A stretch of DNA of 64,000 nucleotides from JAVJUV01 sp040220415 (GTDB lineage Bacteria; Pseudomonadota; Alphaproteobacteria; Rhodobacterales; Rhodobacteraceae). Of the stretch, positions 17,701 to 25,725 are shown piece by piece (the stretch's first letter is position 1; every line of letters begins with the position of its first letter). Below the pieces are notes generated by a model. The model was not told where the DNA came from and did not search any database. It was given only the letters and a program-made list of their open reading frames with translations. The position numbers and the translations under genes are program-made. Where the stretch lies: positions 1 to 64,000 of the forward strand of contig JAVJUV010000046.1 of assembly GCA_040220415.1 (NCBI GenBank). Reading direction: 5' to 3'.

Positions 17701-17867
17701 GCCTTCAGGCGCAGGTCCTGATCCCGCTGGTCGCCAGCCTGGTGTTCGGGCTGATCTATGCCGGTATCGTGGTGCTTTTCGCGCTGCCCGCGCTTTATGC
17801 CATACTGGACGATTTCGGGCTGAGCACGCTGGCCCGCGAACGCCGCGCGGCAGCGGCGGCGGCCTGA
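14754..17867 (+). CDS. RND efflux pump
   Basis: 1037 residues with typical RND architecture. The N-terminus is MIRYFTGHPTIANLLMIGFLAAGLF rather than the F-x-RRPI form of AcrB, marking a different RND branch from the pump at 7762. Proton-relay aspartates lie in LLIVIGLLMDDAIVIAENIA. The second half has VALAGVVVNNSILLVDFIKNE. The ATG overlaps the adaptor stop (ATGA). Under the TetR repressor it probably exports the repressor's ligand. Confidence 0.94.
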   Translation: MIRYFTGHPTIANLLMIGFLAAGLFVAPTLLRETFPRAGQSEVEITVPYPGARPEDVENAICERLENALDAVTGIDRQSCEAREGLARAVVEMRQGETFQAFVANVTSEIEAISDLPERAETPRIRTLGQTDPVVSVALTGPESRTDLYAYAEEVRTRMLQWGGIPKVDITGFSTRELRIGLNPAALREYGVSVSDVARAVQAASLDLPAGSLTTKTETLLLRVDEERQSADELAALVIRSSETGGRVLLGEIAEISKGFAETDNFVLFDGRPAAILEISKTRSEDSLTIVDTLKRFLEAERQQAPPGVRMAISSDAASVVRDRLMLVVVNGVQGLALVFLVLWLFFGFRFSFWVAMGLPVAFMGGVTLMWAVGYSLNLMTTLGLLIVIGLLMDDAIVIAENIARLREKGRSAFDAAVEGAGEVFPNVLASFATTAMIFGSLAFLQGDLGAVLRVVPVVMLFVLTISLIEAFLILPHHLVHALEAPPKEGGTRVRVERGMTCLRERLVGPLVDLTIGWRYATAGVVVAALLLAVSMLAGGYLKFTAFPELDGDTVVARVLLPQGTPQARTEAVVERLEAGLKVANAELSPAQPGGADLVRHVSVLFGVNRDAFESGEHVATVSVDLLPSSERNSRPDDIMQRWREAVGPIPDVVALNYAEATIGPAGIAIDMRLRGDDLVALGRAADELEDWLWRYRGVTSVMSDLRPGKRELQVRLSDAAAPMGITAAMVADQLRAAYSGLTISEMQVDGDVLEVTAQFGAAALADLDRFQSFDVYRADGTAVPLNVVADISTGTGYNRINRENGRRTVTVQGTIDTGIANANAIVADTLARFAPDFLLNHPGITLDVEGQNAEAGQTQQSMVKGFVVGLIGVFLLLSFLFRSYVEPLVVMLIIPLSLTGAIFGHMAMGLDFSMPSMLGYVALAGVVVNNSILLVDFIKNEHGGATTVAEAASTAARARFRAIFLTSLTTVAGLTPILLETSLQAQVLIPLVASLVFGLIYAGIVVLFALPALYAILDDFGLSTLARERRAAAAAA

Positions 17868-17892
17868 TTGGCGAAGGCCGCGCGGCCCCGGT

Positions 17893-18780
17893 CTAGGGCG
17901 TCATTTCGCGCATCAGGGCCAGCGCCGAGGCAAGCGCGTGGCCGGCCTCGACCTTCTGGACCGGATCGTACTCTGCGCTCGGCGTGCGGCAGAGGTTCGT
18001 GCCGAAAAGACCCTCGGCCTGCCTGAGGTCCTTGAAGAACCGGATACTTGTATCGACGTGCTGGTTCGAAAAATTCAGGATCGGCAGGACACGTTCGAAA
18101 AGGGTGCGCGCGGCCGCGAGATCCCCGGCCGCGTGCAGCCTGTGAATGGCGACATAGACCCGCTCCATGCCCGTCGGTATGAAAGCGTGCACGCCGCGCG
18201 CCATTGCGTCCATCAGTTGCGTCACGGCCCAGCCGCCGCAGACGTTCAGCCGGCCCCCGGTCGCCTTCAGGACCGCCGAGTATTTCGGGCCGGCCTGCTG
18301 GGTTTCGATCTTGAGCCAGGAAAACGCCTGGACCTCGCCGAACAGGAAAACGATGTCGTCGACCGACAGCCCGCCGCCCGTCCAGTCGAGGTCCTGCACC
18401 ATCAGAAGCGGTGTGCCGTCCGCCAGGCGCTGCAGGAAATCCGTTGCTCGCGTCCGGTCCATGCCTGCGGGCAGTTGCACGCAAATCCCCGCCGCCCCCG
18501 AACGGGACGCCACCGCCGCCAGAGCCGCGCTGTCGTCCGGATCGGGCGCGGTGACACTGACGATGAACGGAATGCGCCCGGCGTTGGTCTCGGTCACCAC
18601 GTCGACGAACCGGACCTTCTCGGCCTTTGTCAGCGTCGCGTGCTCTCCGGCGACGGCAAGGCCAAGCATCCCGCCGCATCCCGCGGCAACCGTATGATCG
18701 ACCAGCCGCCGCAGCGAGGCATCGTCAAGCGCACCTTCGGCGTCGAAGGGCGTATTCAGGCTGGGAACGATCCCCTTCAT
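17893..18780 (-). CDS. Dihydrodipicolinate synthase/NAL-family protein, atypical
   Basis: 295 residues with a TIM-barrel aldolase pattern. The Schiff-base lysine is present in SWLKIET (Lys157). The usual GTTGE is replaced by GLAVAGEH, and the YNxP segment carrying the catalytic tyrosine is replaced by MVQDLDWTGG. It therefore lacks two of the three residues of the DapA triad and is unlikely to be DapA. It may act on a sugar acid or hydroxy-acid, or run a retro-aldol/dehydration. It is divergent from a second family member with an intact triad. Confidence 0.8.
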   Translation of the reverse strand: MKGIVPSLNTPFDAEGALDDASLRRLVDHTVAAGCGGMLGLAVAGEHATLTKAEKVRFVDVVTETNAGRIPFIVSVTAPDPDDSAALAAVASRSGAAGICVQLPAGMDRTRATDFLQRLADGTPLLMVQDLDWTGGGLSVDDIVFLFGEVQAFSWLKIETQQAGPKYSAVLKATGGRLNVCGGWAVTQLMDAMARGVHAFIPTGMERVYVAIHRLHAAGDLAAARTLFERVLPILNFSNQHVDTSIRFFKDLRQAEGLFGTNLCRTPSAEYDPVQKVEAGHALASALALMREMTP

Positions 18781-18823
18781 GGCATCTGCTTTCCTCGTAA
18801 CGGGCGGTTGCCTGACAGCATTA

Positions 18824-18848
18824 GTAACATGTTACGTTGACAGTCAAC
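18824..18848. promoter_or_regulatory. Adjacent palindromes in divergent promoter
   Basis: GTAACATGTTAC (18824-18835) is a perfect 12-base palindrome. It is directly followed by GTTGAC-A-GTCAAC (18836-18848), also perfectly symmetric. They lie between two divergent dihydrodipicolinate-synthase-like genes. The FCD-GntR protein encoded at 19780 is the most likely ligand of at least one of them. Confidence 0.55.
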
Positions 18849-18898
18849 GCGCAGTCAGTAATCTGGTGTCCGAATCTGGGGGGCTTTCAGCCCATGAA

Positions 18899-19783
18899 AT
18901 GACGGAGACGGCCATCGAACCGTTCGGTATCTCTACTGCGCTGCTGACGCCGTTTCACGGCGATGGCAGCCTGAACCTGCCGCTCTTTTGTGCGCATGCG
19001 AACCACATGCTGCAAAACGGCCCCCACGGCGTCACGCTGTTCGGCACCACCGGGGAAGGCGCATCCATCGGCTTTGATGAACGCCAGGACGCCATCCAGG
19101 CGATGCGCGACAGCGGCATTCCGGCCAAGGTGATGACGCTTGGCCTCTGCGGCTCGGCCGTCGCGGACGTGGCCGCGCAGGTGCGCCAGGGAGTTTCCTT
19201 CGGGATAACCCAATACCTTCTTCTTCCCCCCTTCTATTTCAAGGACCTGGACGACCAAGGCCTCTTCGACTGGCACGTCCGGCTGTTCGAGACCGCCGAG
19301 CCCTCGGCCCGGTTCATCCTGTATCACATCCCACAGATCACCCAGGTTCCGCTGTCGATCGACCTGATCCTGCGGCTGAAGGCGGCGTTTCCCGAACGGG
19401 TCATGGCGGTCAAGGACAGCGCCGGGCAATGGGACAACACGCGCGCGCTTCTGGAAACCGGCAAGGTTCCGATCCTGGTCGGTGACGAGCGCCTTCTGCA
19501 CATGGCCCTGCCGCTTGGCGCGGCCGGATCGATCTGCGGCATGGCCAACCTGTTTCCGGCGCGCCTGCGCGCGCTGTTCGACACCCATGCCGAGGATGCC
19601 GCGCTTTGTTCGGAAGTGGACCTGATCGTATCCGGTCCGGTCATCCCCGCGCTGAAACACGCGATGGTTACACTGACCGGCAACACCGGCTGGGCGCCTC
19701 TGCGCGCCCCGCTGCGTCCTCTTGGCGCCGGCGCGCGGGACGCGATTTCCGACAGGTTCCGGGCTGCGGAAGAGATCGCATGA
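18899..19783 (+). CDS. Dihydrodipicolinate synthase family protein
   Basis: 294 residues. All key positions of the class I lyase family are visible: GTTGEG (Thr50-Thr51), YHIPQ (Tyr142) and the Schiff-base lysine in VMAVKDSAG (Lys172). The family includes DapA, NanA, sugar-acid aldolases/dehydratases and the hydroxyproline-pathway deaminase. Context (GntR regulator, TRAP transporter) favours catabolism over lysine synthesis. Start ATG 18899 (MTETAIEPFG) follows a G-run; the frame is open to 18779 but the extra part crosses the palindromes. The stop overlaps the GntR start (ATGA). Confidence 0.85.
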   Translation: MTETAIEPFGISTALLTPFHGDGSLNLPLFCAHANHMLQNGPHGVTLFGTTGEGASIGFDERQDAIQAMRDSGIPAKVMTLGLCGSAVADVAAQVRQGVSFGITQYLLLPPFYFKDLDDQGLFDWHVRLFETAEPSARFILYHIPQITQVPLSIDLILRLKAAFPERVMAVKDSAGQWDNTRALLETGKVPILVGDERLLHMALPLGAAGSICGMANLFPARLRALFDTHAEDAALCSEVDLIVSGPVIPALKHAMVTLTGNTGWAPLRAPLRPLGAGARDAISDRFRAAEEIA

Positions 19784-20436
19784 CATCCGGCGCGGCCCTT
19801 CGACAGCGTGACTACGCCTATTCCAACTTCACGGAAAAGCTGCTGTCGCGCGATCTGAATCCCAGCCAGGTGGTTTCGCAACGCGAACTGGTCGAGCTGA
19901 CCGGCATGCCGCTTGGCGCGATCCGCGAGATGATCCCCCGCCTGGAGGCCGACGGCCTGATCAAGACCGTTCCGAAGCGCGGGCTGCAGATCCTCTCGAT
20001 CGATCTGGACCTGGTGCGCAACGCCTTCCAGCTTCGCAGCATCATCGAAGGCGAGGCGATTTCGGAGTTCTGCAAGAACGCCCCGATGGAAGAGATCAGG
20101 CGGCTGGAAAAGCAGCACCGGGATATCCGCGAAAAGGCCGCCGCCGCGGTCTCGCCCGAGGTTCTGCAAACCGCGCAGCATACCGACTGGGCGTTCCACG
20201 ACCAGATCATCGACGCGCTGGAGAACTCGATCATCTCGGATATCCACCGGGTCAACGCCATCAAGATCCGGCTGATCCGCAACAACGATACCCGGATGCT
20301 GCCCGAACTGGTTGTCTCTGTCCTCGACGAACACCTTGCGATATTCGAGGCACTCGGAAACCGCGATTGCAAAGGCGCGGTGCAGGCGATGCAGGCGCAT
20401 ATCGACAGCGCGAAAAGACGGGCCCTGGGGCTTTAG
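19780..20436 (+). CDS. GntR-family regulator, FCD subgroup
   Basis: 218 residues. Winged HTH at about residues 10-75 (PSQVVSQRELVELTGMPLGAIREMIPRLEADGLIKTVPKRG), FCD domain from about residue 85 with FQLRSIIEGEAISEF and HTDWAFHDQIIDAL. It overlaps the aldolase gene by ATGA and precedes the TRAP operon, so it probably controls both, responding to the transported acid or a breakdown product. The divergent palindromes at 18824-18848 are candidate sites. Confidence 0.9.
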   Translation: MTSGAALRQRDYAYSNFTEKLLSRDLNPSQVVSQRELVELTGMPLGAIREMIPRLEADGLIKTVPKRGLQILSIDLDLVRNAFQLRSIIEGEAISEFCKNAPMEEIRRLEKQHRDIREKAAAAVSPEVLQTAQHTDWAFHDQIIDALENSIISDIHRVNAIKIRLIRNNDTRMLPELVVSVLDEHLAIFEALGNRDCKGAVQAMQAHIDSAKRRALGL

Positions 20437-20514
20437 GAGGAGTTTTGCCGGGTGGTGCGCCCGGTGAAAAATCAAGCGGACCAAGCGCCGCGAACCAAAC
20501 ACGGAGGAGTTCAA

Positions 20515-21507
20515 ATGCTACTGAAATTCACAAGGCGCACGCTGATGGCGCTGGGGGCCGCCGCTATTGCCGTCCCGGCCTATGCCGCCGATATCACGCT
20601 GCGCATGTCGACGCCGGCGTCCGAGACCGACCAGCGGTCGGTCGCGCTGGCCGAGATCTTCGCGCCCGCCGTCGCCGAATTCGCGGCCTACCAGCCGCAT
20701 TACAACGGCTCGCTGATCGCGCAGGGGTCGGAACTCGAGGCGATTGCCTCGGGCGATCTGGAAATGTCGATCACCTCGGCGCAGGAGCTGGCGCAGTTCT
20801 TCCCCGAGTTCTCGATCTTCGCGACCGGATACGTGCACCAGAGCGCCGCGCATCAGGTCGCCGTGTTCAACGATCCGCTGATGGAGCCGTTCAAGCAGAA
20901 GGTCGAGGACGAGCTGGGCGTGAAACTGCTGGCCGTGATGTACCTGGGCCAGCGCCACGTGAACCTGCGCCAGACCAAGGACGAACTGACGGTCATGACG
21001 CCGGCGGATCTGGCCGGCGTGAACCTCCGGATGCCCGGCACGGATGCCTGGCAGTTCCTGGGCAAGGCACTTGGCGCGAACCCGACGCCGATGGCCTTTA
21101 CCGAGATCTACACGGCGCTGCAGACCGGATCGGTCGATGGCCAGGACAACCCGCTGCCGACCGTGGTCGACGCCAAGTTCTACGAGGTCACCAACCAGAT
21201 CGCGCTGACGTCGCACCTGGTCGACCTGAACTATGTCGCGTTCTCGAAGGCCGTCTGGGACGAACTGACGCCCGAGCAGCAGGCGATCGTCCAGTCCGCC
21301 GCCGTGGAAGCCGCGGAAAGCGGCCGCCAGAAGCAGCTGCAGAAAGAGGCCGAACTCGTCTCTTTCCTGACCGAGCAGGGGCTGGATGTCTACGAGCCCG
21401 ACCTCAACGCGTTCCGCGAGCACGTTCAGGCGCAGTACGCCGGCTCGGATCTGGCGGCAAGCTGGCCTGAGGGTCTCCTGGAAAAGATCAACGCGCTGGG
21501 TAACTGA
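20515..21507 (+). CDS. TRAP transporter substrate-binding protein (DctP family)
   Basis: 330 residues. A signal peptide with an RR start (LKFTRRTLMALGAAAIAVPAYA) is cleaved after about residue 22. The DctP fold follows, with GRQ-like NLRMPGTDAWQFLGKALGANPTPMAFTEIYTALQTGSVDGQDNPL, where the conserved arginine that pairs with a substrate carboxylate is in LRMPG. A GGAGGAG site sets the start. The ligand is presumably an organic or sugar acid. A strong hairpin follows the stop. Confidence 0.92.
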   Translation: MLLKFTRRTLMALGAAAIAVPAYAADITLRMSTPASETDQRSVALAEIFAPAVAEFAAYQPHYNGSLIAQGSELEAIASGDLEMSITSAQELAQFFPEFSIFATGYVHQSAAHQVAVFNDPLMEPFKQKVEDELGVKLLAVMYLGQRHVNLRQTKDELTVMTPADLAGVNLRMPGTDAWQFLGKALGANPTPMAFTEIYTALQTGSVDGQDNPLPTVVDAKFYEVTNQIALTSHLVDLNYVAFSKAVWDELTPEQQAIVQSAAVEAAESGRQKQLQKEAELVSFLTEQGLDVYEPDLNAFREHVQAQYAGSDLAASWPEGLLEKINALGN

Positions 21508-21528
21508 CGCGCCTGACGAGAAGCAAGA

Positions 21529-21554
21529 GGAAGGACGGATCGCTCCGTCCTTCC
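21529..21554 (+). terminator. Intercistronic hairpin after dctP-type gene
   Basis: GGAAGGACGGA and TCCGTCCTTCC form a perfect 11-bp stem around TCGC. A short C-run rather than a T-run follows, so it is more likely an attenuator or 3' mRNA stabiliser than a full terminator. It lies between binding-protein and permease genes. Confidence 0.65.
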
Positions 21555-21599
21555 CCCGACGTTTGACCGGCTTGAAACGGCCGTAACGGGGACTTTCGG

Positions 21600-22163
21600 A
21601 TGAGACGCCTGCAGGCTGCCTCGGCGCATTTTGCCCAAGCGGTTGCGGCCGCGATGATGGCGACGATGTTCCTGACATTCATCCTTCAGATCGTGGTGCG
21701 CTATTCCGCCCGGCTTGAATGGCTGCCCGAACGGTTCCCGATCCTCGACCCGTCGCTATACGGCTGGACGCTGGAATTCTGCCTGCTGATGTGGATCTGG
21801 CTGGTGTTCTGGGGCAATGCCTTCGTCGTCCGCGCGCAGGATCACGTGACCTTCGATATCCTTTTCCACGCCGTGCGTGCGCCGGTCCGGCGCTGGTTCA
21901 TCGTCATCTCGGGCCTTGCGATCTGCGTGGCGCTGATCCTGTCGGTCGAGCCGACCCTGGCGAAATTCCATATCCTGCGGCTGAAAAAGACCGCGACGCT
22001 GTCGGCCGTGTTCGGAGACTGGATCCGGATGCGCGACGTCTATTCGATCTACATCTTCTTCCTGGTCGCGGTCGCGCTGCGCTATGCCTGGGCGGTCTAT
22101 CGCGCGATCCGGTTCGGGGTCGAGGAACCCGAGCATGTCCTTCCGGGACAGACGCCGAAATGA
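21600..22163 (+). CDS. TRAP transporter small permease (DctQ family)
   Basis: 187 residues with four membrane helices, the DctQ size and layout. The second helix region contains TLEFCLLMWIWLVFWGNAFVVRAQDHVTFDIL, which resembles the family signature around E-x-L/W and the R-x-x-x-H loop. It forms the membrane complex with the large subunit; its stop overlaps the next start in ATGA. Confidence 0.92.
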   Translation: MRRLQAASAHFAQAVAAAMMATMFLTFILQIVVRYSARLEWLPERFPILDPSLYGWTLEFCLLMWIWLVFWGNAFVVRAQDHVTFDILFHAVRAPVRRWFIVISGLAICVALILSVEPTLAKFHILRLKKTATLSAVFGDWIRMRDVYSIYIFFLVAVALRYAWAVYRAIRFGVEEPEHVLPGQTPK

Positions 22164-23455
22164 GCGTCGAATTCCTGATCTGCATCGGCACGCTGTTCTT
22201 CCTGGCCGGGATCGGCATGCCGATCGCCTATGCGATCATGGTCGCCTCGATCGCCTATGTGGCCGTGGCGGGACAAGGCGTCGGCATCATCGGCAAGGTC
22301 CTGATGGACGGGCTGTATCAAAGCTTCATCCTCTTGGCGGTGCCGCTGTTCATCGTGGCGGCCAACATCATGAACGCGGGCACGATCAGCGACCGGCTGC
22401 TTGGGTTCTGCGTCGCGCTGGTGGGCCGGTTCCGGGGCGGGCTTGGCCATGTCAACGTCGTCGCCTCGCTGATCTTCTCGGGCATGTCGGGCTCGGCCGT
22501 CGCGGATGCCGCGGGCATCGGCAAGATCATCATCGAGATGATGACGAAAAGCGGCCACTACACCCGCGGCTATGCGGCGGCCATCACCGCGGCCTCGGCC
22601 ACGATCGGCCCGATCATCCCGCCCTCGATCCCGATGGTGCTGTACGCGTTGGTATCGAACACCTCGATCGGCTACCTGTTCCTGGGCGGCATCATCCCCG
22701 GCCTTCTGATGGGCGCGGTACTGATGGCCATGAACACGGTGCTGTCGCACCGCCGGGGGTTCGCCCTGGAAGAGCCGGTGCCGCTGTCGGAACTGCCGCG
22801 CCGCACCGCGAACGCCTTTCCCGCGCTCCTGATGCCGGCGATCCTGCTTTACGGCATCTACGGCGGCGTCACGACCCCGACCGAAGCCGCGGCGGTGGCG
22901 GCGTTCTATGCGTTGCTGCTGGCCGCCTTCTTCTACCGGGCACTCAGTTTCCGGGCGCTCTATGGAATACTGGTCGAAAGCGCGCGATCCTCGGCGGCGG
23001 TCGGCCTGGTGATCGGCGGCGCGCTGATCCTGAACTATGTCGTCGCGTCCGAGAACATTCCCAGCCTCCTGGCCGAGCGCCTTGTCGGTCTGGACATCGA
23101 TCCGCTGATGTTCCTTCTGGGCGTCATGGTGCTGCTGCTGCTGCTGGGCTGCGTGCTGGATGCGACGACGATCATCCTGGTGATCATCCCCCTGTTCCTG
23201 CCGACCTGCCGCGAACTGGGAATCGACCTGGTCCATTTCGGAGTGGTCGCCGTGGTGAACTGCATGATCGGCCTGATCACGCCGCCCTACGGAATCCTTT
23301 TGTTCGTGCTGAACGCGGTGACGCGGATTCCGCTGGCCGAGATCATCCGCGAGATCTGGCTGTTCCTGGCCGCGCTGCTGCTTGCGCTTCTGAGCCTGGT
23401 CCTGTTTCCGGGCCTGGTGCTGTGGCTGCCGCGGATGTTCGGCTACGCGGGCTAG
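22160..23455 (+). CDS. TRAP transporter large permease (DctM family)
   Basis: 431 residues, about twelve helices, DctM. Recognisable text includes SGMSGSAVADAAGIGKIIIEMM, ATIGPIIPPSIPMVLYA and TPTEAAAVAAFYAL. It drives sodium-coupled uptake using the periplasmic binding protein. The operon is binding protein, small subunit, large subunit, in the usual P-Q-M order, behind the aldolase and GntR genes. Confidence 0.95.
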   Translation: MSVEFLICIGTLFFLAGIGMPIAYAIMVASIAYVAVAGQGVGIIGKVLMDGLYQSFILLAVPLFIVAANIMNAGTISDRLLGFCVALVGRFRGGLGHVNVVASLIFSGMSGSAVADAAGIGKIIIEMMTKSGHYTRGYAAAITAASATIGPIIPPSIPMVLYALVSNTSIGYLFLGGIIPGLLMGAVLMAMNTVLSHRRGFALEEPVPLSELPRRTANAFPALLMPAILLYGIYGGVTTPTEAAAVAAFYALLLAAFFYRALSFRALYGILVESARSSAAVGLVIGGALILNYVVASENIPSLLAERLVGLDIDPLMFLLGVMVLLLLLGCVLDATTIILVIIPLFLPTCRELGIDLVHFGVVAVVNCMIGLITPPYGILLFVLNAVTRIPLAEIIREIWLFLAALLLALLSLVLFPGLVLWLPRMFGYAG

Positions 23456-23488
23456 GCAAACCGGCCCGCGCGGGCGACGTCCACCCGA

Positions 23489-24964
23489 TCACGCAGAGGC
23501 GTAGGATTCCAGGACAGCTTCCGTGCCGTCCGCGGACAGCTTTTCCAGCCATGCCGCGAAGGCCCCAGCGAAGCGCGCGTCATCGGCCAGCGCCCCGTAG
23601 ATGCCCTTTTGCTCCAGCCATGCCGCCGGCCTCGAACGCGCGGCATCGGCGGCGGTCCTCAGCTGGTCCCACTTGGGATCGTTTGGCTCGATCACGGTCC
23701 CGTCTTCGCGCACGCCCGTGCACATCCGCGCCCACAGCGCCTCGGCAAGCGCAAGGCCGCTGACGTCGTGGCCCGCCGCCAGCCGTTCCGAGACCATCGG
23801 CAGGATGAAGCCCGGATGCCGCGACGACCCGTCAAAGGCCACCCGCCGCGTGGTATCGACGATCTTGCCGTTCGAGAAACGGCGCTCGACAAGGGCGACG
23901 TAATCCGACGGGGTGAAGTCCGGCACGGGTTTCACCTGCGGGACGATTTCTTCCATCTGAACCTTGTGGAAGAACGCGCGGATCGCGGGATGCGCCATGC
24001 AGTCGGCGATGGTTCCGACCGACAGAAGCTCGCCCGCGTTGGCAAGAAGCTGGTGCCCCGCGTTCAGGATGCGCAGCTTCATAGCCTCGAAATCGTGCAC
24101 CCGGTCCGAGAACGTCGCCCCGGCACGGTCGAAATCGGGGCGTCCGGCGCAGAAATCGTCTTCGATCACCCAGTGCCGGAAGGTCTCGTGCGTGACCGGC
24201 GCGGCGTCGTCGATCCCGAAGGACCGCGCCAGCGCCATCTCCTTGGCCCCGGTGGCGGGAACGATGCAGTCGACCATGGAATTGGGGAAGGTGCAGTTGT
24301 CGCCGATCCAGTCGGCCAGCGCCGGATCGGACAGCCGCGCCAGGGAAACGACCGCGCGTCGCAGCACGGCGCCGTTGCCCTGAAGGTTGTCGCAGGAAAG
24401 CCCGGTGAAGGGCCCTGCCCCGGTCTCGCGCCGGCGGCGCAGGGCCGCGACCATCGCCCCGAAGACGGTGCGGGGTGCGTCGGGGTTCTCGGCGTCGTGC
24501 CGGATATCGGGATGATCGGCGTCGAAGCCGCCCTTGCCGTCGGAATAATACCCGCCCTCGGTGACGGTCATCGACACGATGCGGATGGCGGGGTCGGCCA
24601 TCGCGGCGACAAGCGCGGCGTTGCCGTCTTCCACCGGAACGAAGTCGATCATGGGGCCGATGACCTCGGCGCTGGTGCCTTCGGGGTCCAGGCTGATCAG
24701 CGTGGTAAGGCAATCCTGCGCCAGAAGCCTGGCGCGCTGGTCGGCATCGCCGGGGCGGACGCCCGCGCCGATGATCGCCCAGTCGTGCGCCAACCCCTGG
24801 TTCATCAGCTGTTGCAGGTACCAGGCCTGATGCGCGCGGTGGAAGTTGCCCAGCCCGACATGAACGATGCCGGGCGTCAGCGCGCCGCGGTCGTAAAGGG
24901 GCACGCGGACGCCTTCGGGCAGCCGGCCCAGGTTGGCGTCGCGAAGCGGTATCAGCTCATCCAT
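23489..24964 (-). CDS. mtlK: Mannitol dehydrogenase family protein (polyol operon)
   Basis: 491 residues. NAD-binding IVHVGLGNFHRAHQAWY near the N-terminus and the catalytic block EAMKLRILNAGHQLLANAG in the middle are the long-chain mannitol dehydrogenase (PSLDR) hallmarks. It should oxidise D-mannitol, and perhaps D-arabinitol, to the ketose. It is the last gene of an operon in the Rhodobacter smo/mtl order, which supports the symbol. Start ATG 24964 overlaps the 3' end of smoS by 13 bases. Confidence 0.88.
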   Translation of the reverse strand: MDELIPLRDANLGRLPEGVRVPLYDRGALTPGIVHVGLGNFHRAHQAWYLQQLMNQGLAHDWAIIGAGVRPGDADQRARLLAQDCLTTLISLDPEGTSAEVIGPMIDFVPVEDGNAALVAAMADPAIRIVSMTVTEGGYYSDGKGGFDADHPDIRHDAENPDAPRTVFGAMVAALRRRRETGAGPFTGLSCDNLQGNGAVLRRAVVSLARLSDPALADWIGDNCTFPNSMVDCIVPATGAKEMALARSFGIDDAAPVTHETFRHWVIEDDFCAGRPDFDRAGATFSDRVHDFEAMKLRILNAGHQLLANAGELLSVGTIADCMAHPAIRAFFHKVQMEEIVPQVKPVPDFTPSDYVALVERRFSNGKIVDTTRRVAFDGSSRHPGFILPMVSERLAAGHDVSGLALAEALWARMCTGVREDGTVIEPNDPKWDQLRTAADAARSRPAAWLEQKGIYGALADDARFAGAFAAWLEKLSADGTEAVLESYASA

Positions 24965-25725
24965 TGGCCGCCATCCACGTTGTAGCATTGCGCGACGATG
25001 TAGTCGGCCTCGGCCGACGCAAGGAAGACCGCCATGCCCGCAAGATCCGCGGCCGTGCCCATCCGTCCGAAAGGCACGGATTCGCCGACCTCTTTCTTCT
25101 TCTGGCCGGGCGCCTTGCCCTCGTATTTCGCGAAGAAGGCATCGACGCCGTCCCAGTGTTCGCCGTCGACGACACCCGGTGAAATCGCGTTCACGTTGAT
25201 GCCGTGCGCGATCAGGTTCAGCCCGGCCGACTGCGTAAGCGAGATCACCGCGGCTTTCGTCGCGCAGTAGACCGCGACCAGCGGCTCGCCGCGGCGGCCC
25301 GCCTGGCTGGCCATGTTGATGATCTTGCCGCCCCTGCCGCGCTCGATCATGTGCCGCGCGACGGCCTGAAGCGTGAACAGCGTGCCGCCCACGTTGATGT
25401 CGAAGACGCGCTGGAAGTCCTTGCGGTCGATCTCGACGATCGGGGCCGCCGTGAACAGCGCTGCGTTGTTGATCAGGATGTCGATGCCGCCAAGGGCCTT
25501 GACCGTTTCGGCCACCGCCGCGTCGATGCTTTCCTGTTTCGTCACGTCCATCTCGACCGCGATCGCGGCCTCGCCGATCTCGGCTGCCGTCTGGCGCGCG
25601 CGGTCGATGGCGATGTCGGCGATGGCGACACGCGCGCCTTCGCGGACATAGGCCTCGGCGAATTCCCGGCCGATTCCGCGGGCGGCACCGGTGATCAGCG
25701 CCGCCTTCCCGTCAAGTCGCTTCAT
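24952..25725 (-). CDS. smoS: Sorbitol/galactitol dehydrogenase, SDR family (SmoS)
   Basis: 257 residues. Classical SDR: TGAARGIG (13-19), NNAA, Ser140, Tyr153-x-x-x-Lys157 (YCATK). The text KIINMASQAGRRGE and ISPGVVDGEHWDGVDAFF closely matches what I remember of Rhodobacter sphaeroides SmoS, the NAD-dependent sorbitol/galactitol dehydrogenase. It oxidises hexitols to ketoses. Its start overlaps the smoK stop by four bases. Confidence 0.92.
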   Translation of the reverse strand: MKRLDGKAALITGAARGIGREFAEAYVREGARVAIADIAIDRARQTAAEIGEAAIAVEMDVTKQESIDAAVAETVKALGGIDILINNAALFTAAPIVEIDRKDFQRVFDINVGGTLFTLQAVARHMIERGRGGKIINMASQAGRRGEPLVAVYCATKAAVISLTQSAGLNLIAHGINVNAISPGVVDGEHWDGVDAFFAKYEGKAPGQKKKEVGESVPFGRMGTAADLAGMAVFLASAEADYIVAQCYNVDGGQWMS

